DNA of 64,000 nt, from assembly GCF_000590925.1 (NCBI RefSeq), contig NZ_CP004372.1:2089001-2153000 (forward strand). The letters run 5' to 3'. Within the stretch, counting starts at the first letter, position 1, and every line of letters starts with the position of its first letter. The DNA is from Roseibacterium elongatum DSM 19469. GTDB lineage: Bacteria > Pseudomonadota > Alphaproteobacteria > Rhodobacterales > Rhodobacteraceae. Below are positions 15,920 through 24,884 of the stretch, in pieces. A program made the position numbers and the translations under genes. The notes beneath the pieces are model-generated. The model worked only from the letters and a program-made list of their open reading frames with translations, did no database searches and was not told where the DNA came from.

Positions 15920-17623
15920 TCAGGCGACGTTCAGCCCTTCGTCCGACAGACCGTCGAGGCGCGGCATCAACGACAGGAGATGCTGCGTATAGGCATGTTG
16001 CGGGCGGCTGAACAGCGTCTCGGTTTCGGCCACCTCGACCAGCTTGCCGTCCTTCATCACGCCGACGCGGTCGCACATCTGGCGCACCACGGGCAGGTCG
16101 TGGCTGATGAACAGCATGGTCAGGTTCAGATGTTCCTGCAGATCCTTGAGGATATTGAGGATCTGCGCCTGGATCGACACGTCCAGCGCGCTGGTCGGTT
16201 CGTCGCAGATCAGGAACTTGGGCTGCGTCGCAAGAGCCCGCGCGATGGAAATGCGCTGCCGCTGCCCGCCCGAGAACTCGTGCGGGTATTTCAGCCCCGC
16301 CTCGGCGCCCAGGCCGACACGGTCCAGCAATTCGTCCACGCGTGCCTTCAGGGCAGGCCCCGACAGGATGCCGTGATGCCGCGCGGGTTCGGCGACGATC
16401 GAGTCCACCCGCATGCGCGGGTTGAGCGACGAATAGGGATCCTGAAAGATCATCTGAATCTCGCGTCGATACCAGTCGGGCACCCCCGATTTGCCGGCGG
16501 TCACGTCCTGCCCACGGTAGCGCACCGCGCCGCCATCCACCGGGTACAGCCCCGCGATCATCCGCGCGATGGTCGACTTGCCCGAGCCGCTTTCCCCGAC
16601 AAGGCCGAACACCTCGCCCTGGCGGATCTCGAACCGGGCCTGGTCGACGGCGGTGAAATATTGCCGGCGAGAGGGCAGGATCGCGCCCTTGGACAGGAAA
16701 GTCTTGGTGATGCCCTCGGCCTCGATCAGCGGCTTGCCGCGTTCCGAGGCGTCGGTGGGCCAGCTGCGCGCAAGGTCCTCGATATGGAACTCGGTCACGC
16801 GCCCGCCGTAAGAGATCAGCGGAAAGCGCGCCAGCTTGATCGTTGGCCGCGGGACGGCGGCGATCAGCGACTTGGTATAGGGGTGCTGGGGGCGGCCCAG
16901 AACATCACCCGTCGCGCCGCTTTCGACGACCTCGCCCTGATACATCACCGTGACCTTGTCGGTGGTGTCGGCGATCACGCCCATGTCATGGGTGATCAGG
17001 ATCACGCCCACCTGCCGCTCGCGCGCCAGTTCCTTGATCAGGTCGAGGATCTGCGCCTGGATCGACACGTCCAGCGCGGTGGTCGGCTCGTCCGCGATGA
17101 TCACGTCAGGTTCCGAGCACAGCGCCAGCGCGATCACCACGCGCTGCCGCATCCCGCCCGAAAACTGGTGCGGATACTGGTTCACCCGCTCCTGCGGGTT
17201 GGGGATGCCGACGCGGTCGATCAACTCGACCGCCCGGGCCTCGGCCGCGTCCTCGGACAGGTCCAGATGCGCGCGGATGGTCTCGACCAGTTGCTGTTTG
17301 ACCGTGAACAGCGGATTGAGCGAGGTCAGCGGGTCCTGAAAGATCATCGAGATCTTCTTGCCCCGCAGCGCCTGCATCGCCTCGGCATCAAGGCCCGAGA
17401 TCTCCTCGCCCCGGAACCGGATCAGGCCGCCGGCAATGCGGCCTGGGCGTTCCAGCAGGCCCATGACCGCCGCGCCGATGGTGGATTTGCCCGCGCCGCT
17501 TTCGCCGACAAGGCCGTGGATCTGGCCGGGCTCGACTGTCAGATGCGCATCCTTGACTGCGACAAAGGTCTGGCGGCGGGTCGGAAACTCGACCGTCAGG
17601 TTCTCGATTTCCAGCAGGGACAT
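15920..17623 (-). CDS. Fused peptide ABC transporter ATPase (DppD-DppF type)
   Basis: A 567-residue protein with two complete ABC cassettes. The first has Walker A GESGAGKST, signature FSGGMRQR and Walker B VIIADEPT; the second has GESGSGKST, FSGGQRQR and FLICDEPT. Each is followed by the oligopeptide-type C-terminal extension (PQHPYTKSL, PQHAYTQHL). It thus replaces separate OppD and OppF subunits, as in GsiA-like fusions. The start at 17623 (MSLLEIENLTVEF) shares one base with the dppC stop (TGATG). It powers the permease pair encoded just upstream. Confidence 0.93.
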   Translation of the reverse strand: MSLLEIENLTVEFPTRRQTFVAVKDAHLTVEPGQIHGLVGESGAGKSTIGAAVMGLLERPGRIAGGLIRFRGEEISGLDAEAMQALRGKKISMIFQDPLTSLNPLFTVKQQLVETIRAHLDLSEDAAEARAVELIDRVGIPNPQERVNQYPHQFSGGMRQRVVIALALCSEPDVIIADEPTTALDVSIQAQILDLIKELARERQVGVILITHDMGVIADTTDKVTVMYQGEVVESGATGDVLGRPQHPYTKSLIAAVPRPTIKLARFPLISYGGRVTEFHIEDLARSWPTDASERGKPLIEAEGITKTFLSKGAILPSRRQYFTAVDQARFEIRQGEVFGLVGESGSGKSTIARMIAGLYPVDGGAVRYRGQDVTAGKSGVPDWYRREIQMIFQDPYSSLNPRMRVDSIVAEPARHHGILSGPALKARVDELLDRVGLGAEAGLKYPHEFSGGQRQRISIARALATQPKFLICDEPTSALDVSIQAQILNILKDLQEHLNLTMLFISHDLPVVRQMCDRVGVMKDGKLVEVAETETLFSRPQHAYTQHLLSLMPRLDGLSDEGLNVA

Positions 17624-18575
17624 CAGCGCAACCTCGGGTTCAGGGCGTCGCGCAGCCAGTCGCCCAGCAGATTCACCGACAGGGCAAGGGCCAGCAGCGT
17701 CAGCGCCGGGAAGAACAGGATCCACCACTCGCCCGAGAACAGAAAGCCTTGGCCGATGCGGATCAGCGTGCCAAGCGAGGGCTCGGTCGGGGGCGCGCCG
17801 ACGCCGAGGAAGGACAGCGTCGCCTCGGCAATGATGGCCAGTGCCAGCGAGATCGTGGCGATCACCAGAACCGGCGACAGGACATTGGGCAGGATGTGGC
17901 GCAGCATGATCGAAAAGGGCGAGCGCCCGATCAGGCGCGCGGCCTGCACATATTCCTTCGAGCGTTCGACCAGCGTCGCGCCGCGTACGACGCGGGCGAA
18001 CTGCACCCAGTCCGACAGGCCGATGGCCAGGATCAGCACCCAGATCGCCATCTGGTCGCGGTATTCGGGCGGGGTGATGCCCTTGGCGATGCCGAAGATC
18101 AGCATCGCGACAAGGATGGCGGGAAAGGTCAGCTGCACGTCGGCCACGCGCATGATGATCGTTTCGGTCAGTCCACCGACATACCCGCGATCAGCCCCAG
18201 CGTGACCCCGATAACCAGCGCCAGAAACACCGCCGCAAACCCCACGAAAAGCGAGATGCGCAAGCCGTAAAGGATGGTCGAGAACACATCGCGCCCCTGG
18301 TCGTCGGTGCCCAGCAGAAAGCTGTCGCCGGTGAACATGTTGGCCTCGCCCGGCGGGGTGAAGCCGTTCATCAGGTTCAGCGTCGCGGGGTTGAACGGGT
18401 CATGCGGCGCGATCAGCGGCGCAAAGACCGCCGACAGGACCAACAGCAGCACCACGGCGGACGAGATCAGCGCCACGGGCGAGCGCCGGAAGGAATGGGC
18501 CACGTCGCTGTCCCACGCCATCGCGATGCGGGAGCGGGCGCGTTCGGCCTGAACGGTGTTCGCGTTGTCTGTCAT
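17623..18575 (-). CDS. dppC: Peptide ABC transporter permease, DppC type (frameshifted)
   Basis: The first frame encodes the DppC N-terminus with a cytoplasmic start, TM1 and LLGTDDQGRDVFSTILYG, ending ALVIGVTLGLIAG. The second frame continues with MRVADVQLTFPAILVAML and the permease signature EYVQAARLIGRSPFSIMLRH to the end. The frames meet at a CCC run (plus strand 18184-18186); one added base gives the expected GYVGGLTETIIMRVAD junction and a product of about 317 residues. It is therefore probably an intact gene with a one-base sequence error. It pairs with dppB, which ends 10 bases upstream. Confidence 0.88.
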
Positions 18576-18585
18576 GGGACGTCCT

Positions 18586-19548
18586 TCACGTTCTCAGCCG
18601 CGGGTCGATCGCGACATAGAGCAGATCGACGACCAGGTTGATGGCGACGAACATCACCGAGATCAGCATCAGGTAGGCGGCCATGACCGGGATGTCGACG
18701 AACTGGATCGCATTGATGAACAGCAGCCCGACGCCCGGCCATTGGAATACCGTTTCGGTGATGATGGCGAAGGCGATGATCGAGCCCAGTTGCAGGCCGG
18801 TCACGGTGATGACGGGCACCAGCGTATTCTTGAGCGCGTGGCGGAAATGGATCGCGCGGTCCTTGAGGCCGCGGGCGCGCGCAAAGCGGATGTAATCGGC
18901 GCGCATGACCTCGAGCATCTCGGAGCGCACCAGCCGCATGATCAGCGTCATCTGGTAAAGCCCCAGCGTGATCGATGGCAGGATCAGGGCGACCAGCCCC
19001 GATTGCGTCAGGAACCCGGTGGACCAGCCGCCCACCTGCACCACGTCGCCGCGCCCGAAACTGGGCAGCCAGGACAGTTCCACCGCGAAGACGTAGATCA
19101 GCAGCACGCCGATCAGAAAGGTGGGCAGCGACACGCCGATCAGCGACAGGGTCATGATCGTGTTGGCGGCAAACCCGTCGCGCCGGATCGCGGTGAAAAT
19201 GCCGAAGACGATGCCGAACACCATGGCGAACAGGCCCGACACGGCCGCCAGTTCCAGCGTGGCGGGCAGCCGTTCGGCGATGATCTCGGCGACGGGCCGC
19301 CCCTGACGGTACGAGATGCCCAGATCGCCCTGCACGGCGCGCACCAGGAAATCCCAGTATTGCACGAAGAATGGCTTGTTCAGCCCCAGGCTTTCGCGCA
19401 GCCGCTCGATATCCTGCATCGTGCGTTCCTGCCCCAGCATCGTGTCGATCGGGTCGCCCACGAAGCGGAACATCGCAAAGGCCACCAGCCCCACGATCAG
19501 AAGAACCAGCACCGATTGAAGAATGCGTTTGAGGATGTAGCTGACCAT
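18586..19548 (-). CDS. dppB: Peptide ABC transporter permease, DppB type
   Basis: A 320-residue inner-membrane permease with about six hydrophobic segments. It begins MVSYILKRILQSVLVLL, contains the DppB-type segment FRFVGDPID, and the EAA-like signature YIRFARARGLKDRAIHFRH in the C-terminal half that contacts the ATPase. The start at 19548 was preferred over 19599 because the added residues (QQPPKQNGNG) are not family-like and GGCAGG precedes this ATG. It forms the channel with DppC. Confidence 0.92.
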   Translation of the reverse strand: MVSYILKRILQSVLVLLIVGLVAFAMFRFVGDPIDTMLGQERTMQDIERLRESLGLNKPFFVQYWDFLVRAVQGDLGISYRQGRPVAEIIAERLPATLELAAVSGLFAMVFGIVFGIFTAIRRDGFAANTIMTLSLIGVSLPTFLIGVLLIYVFAVELSWLPSFGRGDVVQVGGWSTGFLTQSGLVALILPSITLGLYQMTLIMRLVRSEMLEVMRADYIRFARARGLKDRAIHFRHALKNTLVPVITVTGLQLGSIIAFAIITETVFQWPGVGLLFINAIQFVDIPVMAAYLMLISVMFVAINLVVDLLYVAIDPRLRT

Positions 19549-19735
19549 CTGCCTGCCATTTCCGTTTTGCTTCGGGGGTTGCTGCACTCTCTTGCCCAAA
19601 GGGTCAAGTCGTCATTCCGACGGAGCCGACCCCGCGATCTCGGCACGGCAAAAGGGCGACCGATCCCGGCGATCCCAACATCAGGAAAATGGAAGAGAAA
19701 AACAGGCAAGCGCGGCGTGCGGCCGTTGGGGGTGC

Positions 19736-19762
19736 GGGGCGGCATGCTGTGCGTGCCGCCCC
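19736..19762 (-). terminator. Hairpin in the dppA-dppB gap
   Basis: GGGGCGGCA and TGCCGCCCC form a perfect 9-bp stem around a 9-base loop, 11 bases after the dppA-like stop. It fits the common arrangement in which a hairpin after the binding-protein gene stabilises its mRNA or partially terminates transcription. The remainder of the 225-base gap holds no gene. Confidence 0.6.
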
Positions 19763-19773
19763 ACGATGTCAGG

Positions 19774-21363
19774 TCACTCGGCTTCGAAATATTTGAATTT
19801 CACCGAGTCGTCGGCATCCACAAGCGTGCTCCAGCCGTCCGATATGCCCCAGTTCAGGATCTGGTTGTGGACGGGGATGTAGATCAACTCTTCCTCGGCC
19901 ATTTCCCAAAGCTGCGCGATGGTGGCGTCGCGGGCGTCGAGATCGACCTCGGAGGCCAGCGACACGATCATCTCGTCCATCTCGGCATCCGAGAAATTGG
20001 TGCCGTTCCAGCTGCCGCGCCCCTCGCCACGGGTGTGGTAGAGGAAGTTGAAGATGTATTCCGAGTCATAGGTCGGAACACCCCAGCCCAGCATATAGAA
20101 GTCGGTTTCGCCATTCGCGATCAGCGGGAAGTGCTGCGCGCGGGGCAGGGCCGACAGGTTCGCGGTGATGCCGATTTGCGCCAGCATGCCGACGGTGGCC
20201 TGGCAGATCGCCTCGTCGTTGATGTAGCGATCGTTCGGGCAGTCGAGTTGCACCGAGAAACCGTCGCCATAGCCGGCCTCTTCCATCAGGGCGTTGGCCG
20301 CTTCGATGTCATAGGCGGGGTAGGCGTCAAGCTCTTCGGTCCAACCGTTGACCGGGGGCGGCATGATCACGCCCGCGGGCTCCGACTGGCCGCGCATCAC
20401 GACCTGCTGGATGGCCTCGCGGTTGATCGCGATGTCGATGGCCTGACGCACCCGGAGATCGGCGAAGGGGTTTGCCCCATCGACATTGTCCAGCTCCAGA
20501 TCCTCGGCGCCGACATTCATGCCGAAAAAGATCACGCGGTTCTGCGGTGCGGTGATCACCTCCATCCCGTCGGCGTCGTTGACGCGCTGCAAATCCTGGA
20601 CCGGCACGTCCTGGATGAAATCCACCTCGCCGGTCAGCAGGGCCGCGACGCGAGTGGCCGGGTTCTGGATCGGGGTGAAGATGATCTCGCTGACGGCCAA
20701 CGGAAACTCACCCACGCCCCAGTAGTCGGGATTGGCGCTGAGTACGGTGCGCACATCGGCCTCGCGGCTTTGCAGCACGTAGGGGCCGGTGCCGTTGGTG
20801 TTGCGCGCGGCATAGGTGTCTTCGCCTGCGGCGTAATCCTGCACCGCCTCGGCGTTGTTCGCCTCGGCCCAGCCCTGATCCATCATCATGATGTTGGTCA
20901 GGTTGTTGGGCAGCAGCGGGTTCGGACCGTCGGTGACGATTTCCAGCGTGTAGGGGCCGGTTGCGCGCACCTCGGAGACCGAGCTGAGCAGTTCCTTGAA
21001 GTTCGAGGTTTCCGTCATCGCGCGTTCGATCGAGAACACCGCGTCGGCGCTGTCGAACTCTTCGCCGCCGTGGAAGGTCACGCCTTCGCGCAGGGTGAAG
21101 ACCCAGACATTGGGATCGTCTTCGGACGGTTCCCAGCTGGTGGCGAGGCCGGCTTCCATTTCGCCGGCATGGTTGCGCACGATCAACGGCTCGTAGATCT
21201 GGTGCATCAGCGTCGTCGTCGGGCCTTCGTTCTGCGAATGCGGATCGAGGGTCAGCGCCTCGGCGGCCCGTGCCCAACGCAGCGTCTCGGCCGAAACCTC
21301 GGCTGCGGTCAGCGCCGTGGTGGCCAGCAGCGCCGCACCGAAGGCGGCTACACGAAAGGTCAT
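19774..21363 (-). CDS. Peptide ABC transporter substrate-binding protein (family 5)
   Basis: A 529-residue exported solute-binding protein (SBP family 5, DppA/OppA/GsiB-like). The signal peptide is MTFRVAAFGAALLATTALTA with cleavage near VSA. Family features include the N-terminal LTLDPHSQNEG, the signature region FTLREGVTFHGGEEFDSADAVFS, and a C-terminal VHNQILNWG. The start at 21363 has AGGGAG seven bases upstream. It is the first gene of the importer operon. The substrate cannot be told from sequence: dipeptides, glutathione and oligosaccharides are all possible for the family. Confidence 0.9.
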   Translation of the reverse strand: MTFRVAAFGAALLATTALTAAEVSAETLRWARAAEALTLDPHSQNEGPTTTLMHQIYEPLIVRNHAGEMEAGLATSWEPSEDDPNVWVFTLREGVTFHGGEEFDSADAVFSIERAMTETSNFKELLSSVSEVRATGPYTLEIVTDGPNPLLPNNLTNIMMMDQGWAEANNAEAVQDYAAGEDTYAARNTNGTGPYVLQSREADVRTVLSANPDYWGVGEFPLAVSEIIFTPIQNPATRVAALLTGEVDFIQDVPVQDLQRVNDADGMEVITAPQNRVIFFGMNVGAEDLELDNVDGANPFADLRVRQAIDIAINREAIQQVVMRGQSEPAGVIMPPPVNGWTEELDAYPAYDIEAANALMEEAGYGDGFSVQLDCPNDRYINDEAICQATVGMLAQIGITANLSALPRAQHFPLIANGETDFYMLGWGVPTYDSEYIFNFLYHTRGEGRGSWNGTNFSDAEMDEMIVSLASEVDLDARDATIAQLWEMAEEELIYIPVHNQILNWGISDGWSTLVDADDSVKFKYFEAE

Positions 21364-21670
21364 CGTAATCTCCCTGAACGTTTTTTGACTGCGCGGGAGT
21401 ATGGACAGGTTTTGACGGTTGTCCAGACGTGCCGACGCGCCGCGCGCGACGTCAGCTTTGCGCATGAGGCGCGGCGTTTTTCCCCGGCAAGCCGATCCCC
21501 ATTGCCGTGGTGGCGTGGCTTTCGGCACATGCAAATCCAGTTTGCCGACATGCCCCTTTTCGGCAAAGGCGCGCTTGCGCCGCCGCGTAGCGCCGGAAGC
21601 GCCGCGCACGAGTGCTGCCGATGCGCCAAGGCCGCGCGTGGTATCCGCCCTGGCGGCGCTGGTCACGGCG

Positions 21671-22001
21671 ATGCCAAGCGCGCCACAGGTCGCGGCCATT
21701 TGCTCGACGCCCGAGCCGATACCGCCCGAGGCGCCGGTGCCCAGACCGGTGTCGCCTCGGCCAACCTGCGCGCGTGGCGGCCGCGCCACCGGATGCGCGC
21801 TTGCGGCAGCTGTTGCAGGCGCACAAGCAAGCGGCGGCTACCATGATGGCCGCCCTTGCAGATCTTCCGGGCTGCGAGGCCCGGATCTCGATTCTGTTCG
21901 AGGGGGTGACGCAAAGTTGGCCCCTGTGGGGCGAAAAGGCGTTGGCCGCCGCGCGCGAGATGGCGGCGACACTCCCGGCTGGCCGGGGCAGGGCATCCTG
22001 A
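21671..22001 (+). CDS. Possible small hypothetical protein, probably frameshifted
   Basis: Within the 694-base gap between the peptide transporter and the AraC gene, one frame from 21671 reads a Pro-rich exported-looking stretch (CSTPEPIPPEAPVPRP) and a second frame from about 21775 reads a convincing helical C-terminus (LRQLLQAHKQAAATMMAAL, then ISILFEGVTQSWPLWG) up to a TGA at 21999. Codon use in the second part looks coding. The two could be one small protein with a frameshift near 21770-21785, or chance. No family was recognised. Confidence 0.25.
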
Positions 22002-22057
22002 CCGCGCGCATGGGCCGTGCCTTGGCCACGCCCCGGCTTGCCCCTAAGCTGGGCGGC

Positions 22058-23062
22058 ATGGGCTATGTCACGTCACTCTTTGCGCGAAAAATGGTGGCGG
22101 CGGCCGGTGACGCGGTGGATGGCGATGGCCTGCTGCGGTCTGTCGGGCTGGACCCGCAGGCGGCCTGGGACCCCCGGCAGATGATCCCGGCGGCGGCCTA
22201 TTATGACATGCTCGAAACCATGGCGACCCAGACCGATGTCACCGATCTGCCAGTGCGCGTCGGCGCCTCGATGCGCTGTGACGATTATGGCGCGCTGGGC
22301 TTGGCGTGGAAGGCGGCGGTCGATCTGCACGGCTCGCTGTCGCGGATCGCGCGCTATGCCCGCCTCTGGACCAGCGTCGTCCGATACGAGCTGCGGCCCG
22401 ATCCGCGCGGCCTGTTGTTCGTGCTGCACCGGCCGGGCGAACGACGCCTTGGGTTGCGCCTGTCGAATGAGACAACGCTGGCCGCGACCGTCTCGCTGGC
22501 CCGGCAGGTCGCGCCCGGCCCGGTGACGCCACTGGAACTGCGCCTCCAGCATCCCGAGCCGCGCTCTGTCGCGGCCCACGCCGCATGGTTCGGCTGTCCG
22601 CTGCGGTTCGAGGCGGGCTGCGATGCGCTGCTGTTCTCGCCCGAGACAATGGCGCAGCCGAACATCCTCGGCGACGACGGAATTTCGCGCTACCTGATTT
22701 CGCATCTCGAGGCCGAGTTGTCGCAGATCACGCAGGACACACCGCTGATCCGTCAGGCGCGGGCCAGCATCGCGCAATCGCTCAGCGAGGGGGTGCCGAA
22801 AATGGCGGATGTGGCGCGCAGCCTCGGCCTGAGCGCACGATCCTTCCACAGGCGTCTGTCCGAGCAGGGCAAGAGTTTTCAGGGCCTGACCGAAGAAACG
22901 CGCCGCGACCTGGCCGAGGGGTTGTTGCGCGATGACCGCCATTCCCTGGCCGAAATCGCCTTTCTCACCGGCTTTTCCGAACAGAGCTCTTTCACGCGTG
23001 CGTTCAAGCGCTGGCTGGGCACGACACCGGCTAGCTATCGGCGCGATCATTTGCGCCGCTGA
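22058..23062 (+). CDS. AraC-family transcriptional regulator
   Basis: A 334-residue regulator with an N-terminal ligand-type domain of the OruR/ArgR-like (Arabinose_bd) class and a C-terminal double helix-turn-helix domain: MADVARSLGLSARSFHRRL and then LAEIAFLTGFSEQSSFTRAF-KRW, finishing GTTPASYRR. The start at 22058 (MGYVTSLFARKMV) gives the usual length. The NmrA-like and DUF1772 genes follow on the same strand and are the likely targets. The effector is unknown. Confidence 0.88.
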   Translation: MGYVTSLFARKMVAAAGDAVDGDGLLRSVGLDPQAAWDPRQMIPAAAYYDMLETMATQTDVTDLPVRVGASMRCDDYGALGLAWKAAVDLHGSLSRIARYARLWTSVVRYELRPDPRGLLFVLHRPGERRLGLRLSNETTLAATVSLARQVAPGPVTPLELRLQHPEPRSVAAHAAWFGCPLRFEAGCDALLFSPETMAQPNILGDDGISRYLISHLEAELSQITQDTPLIRQARASIAQSLSEGVPKMADVARSLGLSARSFHRRLSEQGKSFQGLTEETRRDLAEGLLRDDRHSLAEIAFLTGFSEQSSFTRAFKRWLGTTPASYRRDHLRR

Positions 23063-23080
23063 TCGTGACAGTGGCGGCCA

Positions 23081-23115
23081 CGGTCAAAAGCCTGGCACCC
23101 GCGGTCAAGACCGCG
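23081..23115. promoter_or_regulatory. Candidate AraC-family operator upstream of the NmrA-like gene
   Basis: CGGTCAA occurs at 23081-23087 and again at 23102-23108 in the same orientation, 21 bases apart (two helical turns), as AraC-type monomers often require. The second copy sits inside the palindrome CGCGGTCAAGACCGCG (23100-23115). Confidence 0.4.
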
Positions 23116-23170
23116 TGGCAGGCCCGCCATTATCCCTCGGGTATCAACACCGACCCAAGGAGACCGCGTC

Positions 23171-23998
23171 ATGCACCCCAACCCCACCCTCGTCATCGGC
23201 GCCACCGGCAAGACCGGCCGCCGCGTCGCCGCCAAGCTTGAGGCCAAGGGCCTGCCGGTCCGCCATGGATCGCGCCGGTCGGCCCGGCCCTTCGACTGGG
23301 AGGCCCCCGAAACCTGGCAGCCCGCCCTCGACGGGGTGCGCGCGGCCTATGTCACCTATTTCCCCGACCTTGCCTTTCCGGGTGCTGTCGAAAAACTGGA
23401 CGCGCTGTGCGAAACGGCCAAGGCCGCCGGGGTCAACCACCTTGTCCTGCTGTCGGGCCGGGGCGAGCATCACGCGCGGCTGGGCGAGGAGGTGGTGCGC
23501 AGCTGTGGGCTGGAGTTCACCATCGTCCGGGCGGCCTGGTTCGCGCAGAATTTCAGCGAGGGCTACCTGCGTGACCCGATCCTGACCGGGGTGCTGCCTA
23601 TGCCGGGCGGCGACATGCCCGAGCCGATCATCGACATCGACGATATCGCCGATGTGGCCGTCGCCGCCCTGACCGAGGCGCGCCACCGGGGTCAGCTCTA
23701 CGAGGTGACGGGGCCGCGCCTGATGACCTTCGCCGAGATGGCAGCCGAGCTGTCGGCGGCGACGGGCCGCGAGATCCGGCACGTGCCGATCAGTTTCGAG
23801 GCGTTCCACGCCAATATCGCGCAATCGGGCGGCGATTTCGTGGCCGATGTCTTTACCGCCATCGCGCGCGAAACGCTGGACGGGCGCAACGCCCATGTCA
23901 CCGACGGGGTCGAGCGTGCGCTGGGCCGCAAGCCGCGCGATTTCAGCGCCTTCGCCCGCGCGGCGGCTGAGGCGGGCCTCTGGCCGGTCGCGGCCTGA
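23171..23998 (+). CDS. NmrA-like NAD(P)-binding oxidoreductase
   Basis: A 275-residue atypical short-chain dehydrogenase: the N-terminus LVIGATGKTGRRVAAKL is the GxxGxxG dinucleotide-binding turn, and the body (VNHLVLLSGRGEHHA, FTIVRAAWFAQNFSEG, IIDIDDIADVAV) is typical of the NmrA/YtfG (quinone-oxidoreductase-like) group. It lacks a clear YxxxK catalytic pair, so it may be a redox sensor rather than an enzyme. AAGGAG precedes the start. It follows the AraC regulator and precedes a DUF1772 membrane protein. Confidence 0.85.
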   Translation: MHPNPTLVIGATGKTGRRVAAKLEAKGLPVRHGSRRSARPFDWEAPETWQPALDGVRAAYVTYFPDLAFPGAVEKLDALCETAKAAGVNHLVLLSGRGEHHARLGEEVVRSCGLEFTIVRAAWFAQNFSEGYLRDPILTGVLPMPGGDMPEPIIDIDDIADVAVAALTEARHRGQLYEVTGPRLMTFAEMAAELSAATGREIRHVPISFEAFHANIAQSGGDFVADVFTAIARETLDGRNAHVTDGVERALGRKPRDFSAFARAAAEAGLWPVAA

Positions 23999-24102
23999 CA
24001 GCGCGCAAGGCGGCGGCATTCCGCCAGCCCAATCCATTCTTTTCCTTGGGGGGCGGCAGCGTCGCAGCCGCCCCCTGACCAACTCAGAAAGGACGTGATC
24101 AT

Positions 24103-24597
24103 ATGTCCATGCTCCTCCTCGCCGTGATGCACATCGCTGCCGTGGCATATGCAGCGATCGGCGGTGTCTTCCTCGCCTTTTCGGATTTCCTCATGCGCAG
24201 CCTGTCGCGCTCACCGGGCGCAAGCGGCATCGAAACCATGCAATCCATCAATCGCGAGGTGTTCCGCTGGGTTTTCATGTCCCTGTTCCTGGGCATGGCG
24301 CCGGTATCGCTGTTGCTGGGCCTCGTCGCGGCCCCACGGGTCGAGGCAAACGCCGCGCTGCCAATCCTGCTGGCGGCGGGGGCATACCTTGTGGGGTGCT
24401 TCGGCGTGACGGTCGCCTTCAATGTGCCCATGAACCAGGCGCTGGCCGCGATGACCCCGCCCGACGACCGCGCCTTGGCTTATTGGGCCGACAGATACCT
24501 GCCGCGATGGACGTTCTGGAACACCGTCCGCACGGTGGCCTGCGTCTTTGCGTCCACCATGATGATGCTGGGCCTGATCCGCATGGCCGTGGGATAG
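24103..24597 (+). CDS. DUF1772 membrane protein (anthrone-oxygenase-like)
   Basis: A 164-residue protein with four hydrophobic segments and the family end motif NVPMNQALAAM followed by YWADRYLPRWTFWNTVRTV, characteristic of DUF1772. Members include fungal anthrone oxygenases, but bacterial function is unknown. It is 104 bases after the NmrA-like gene, has its own AAAGGA RBS, and converges on the ACP gene. Confidence 0.8.
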   Translation: MSMLLLAVMHIAAVAYAAIGGVFLAFSDFLMRSLSRSPGASGIETMQSINREVFRWVFMSLFLGMAPVSLLLGLVAAPRVEANAALPILLAAGAYLVGCFGVTVAFNVPMNQALAAMTPPDDRALAYWADRYLPRWTFWNTVRTVACVFASTMMMLGLIRMAVG

Positions 24598-24623
24598 CCG
24601 ACCCGACACCAATGTGCGTGCCG

Positions 24624-24884
24624 TCACGCCCCCTCGGACGCCGCCGCGCGTTCGGCCAGGTAGGCGGCGGCCTTGGCGGGGGTTTCGATCCGCGGATAGT
24701 CCCCCTCGGGAATGTCAAAGCCCAGGCGCGTGTGCAGCGCGGTGACAAGGTTCAGCACATCCATCGAGTCCAGCCCCAGATCGTCCTGGATATGTTCGTC
24801 ATCGGCGACGGTGTCGGCCTCGATATCAGGGGCGATGCGGGTCAGTTCCTCGAGAAAGAGGGCACGATACTCGGTGTTGGTCAT
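24624..24884 (-). CDS. Acyl carrier protein dedicated to an E1/E2/AMP-ligase cluster
   Basis: An 86-residue acyl carrier protein with the phosphopantetheine attachment serine in DLGLDSMDVLNLV (Ser40) and the acidic four-helix pattern. It is not the fatty-acid acpP: it ends an operon in which an AMP-ligase, a fused E1 and an E2 precede it, overlapping the E2 stop by ATGA. It may accept an acyl group from the E2, or directly from the AMP-ligase. Confidence 0.85.
   Translation of the reverse strand: MTNTEYRALFLEELTRIAPDIEADTVADDEHIQDDLGLDSMDVLNLVTALHTRLGFDIPEGDYPRIETPAKAAAYLAERAAASEGA

Noticed and set aside
15908..18205. A 765-codon open frame on the plus strand
   Set aside because: Shadow of the fused peptide-transporter ATPase and dppC.
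18556..21846. A 1096-codon open frame on the plus strand
   Set aside because: It is antisense to dppB and the binding-protein gene, both of which have clear motifs; Arg/His/Gln-rich composition is typical of high-GC shadow frames.
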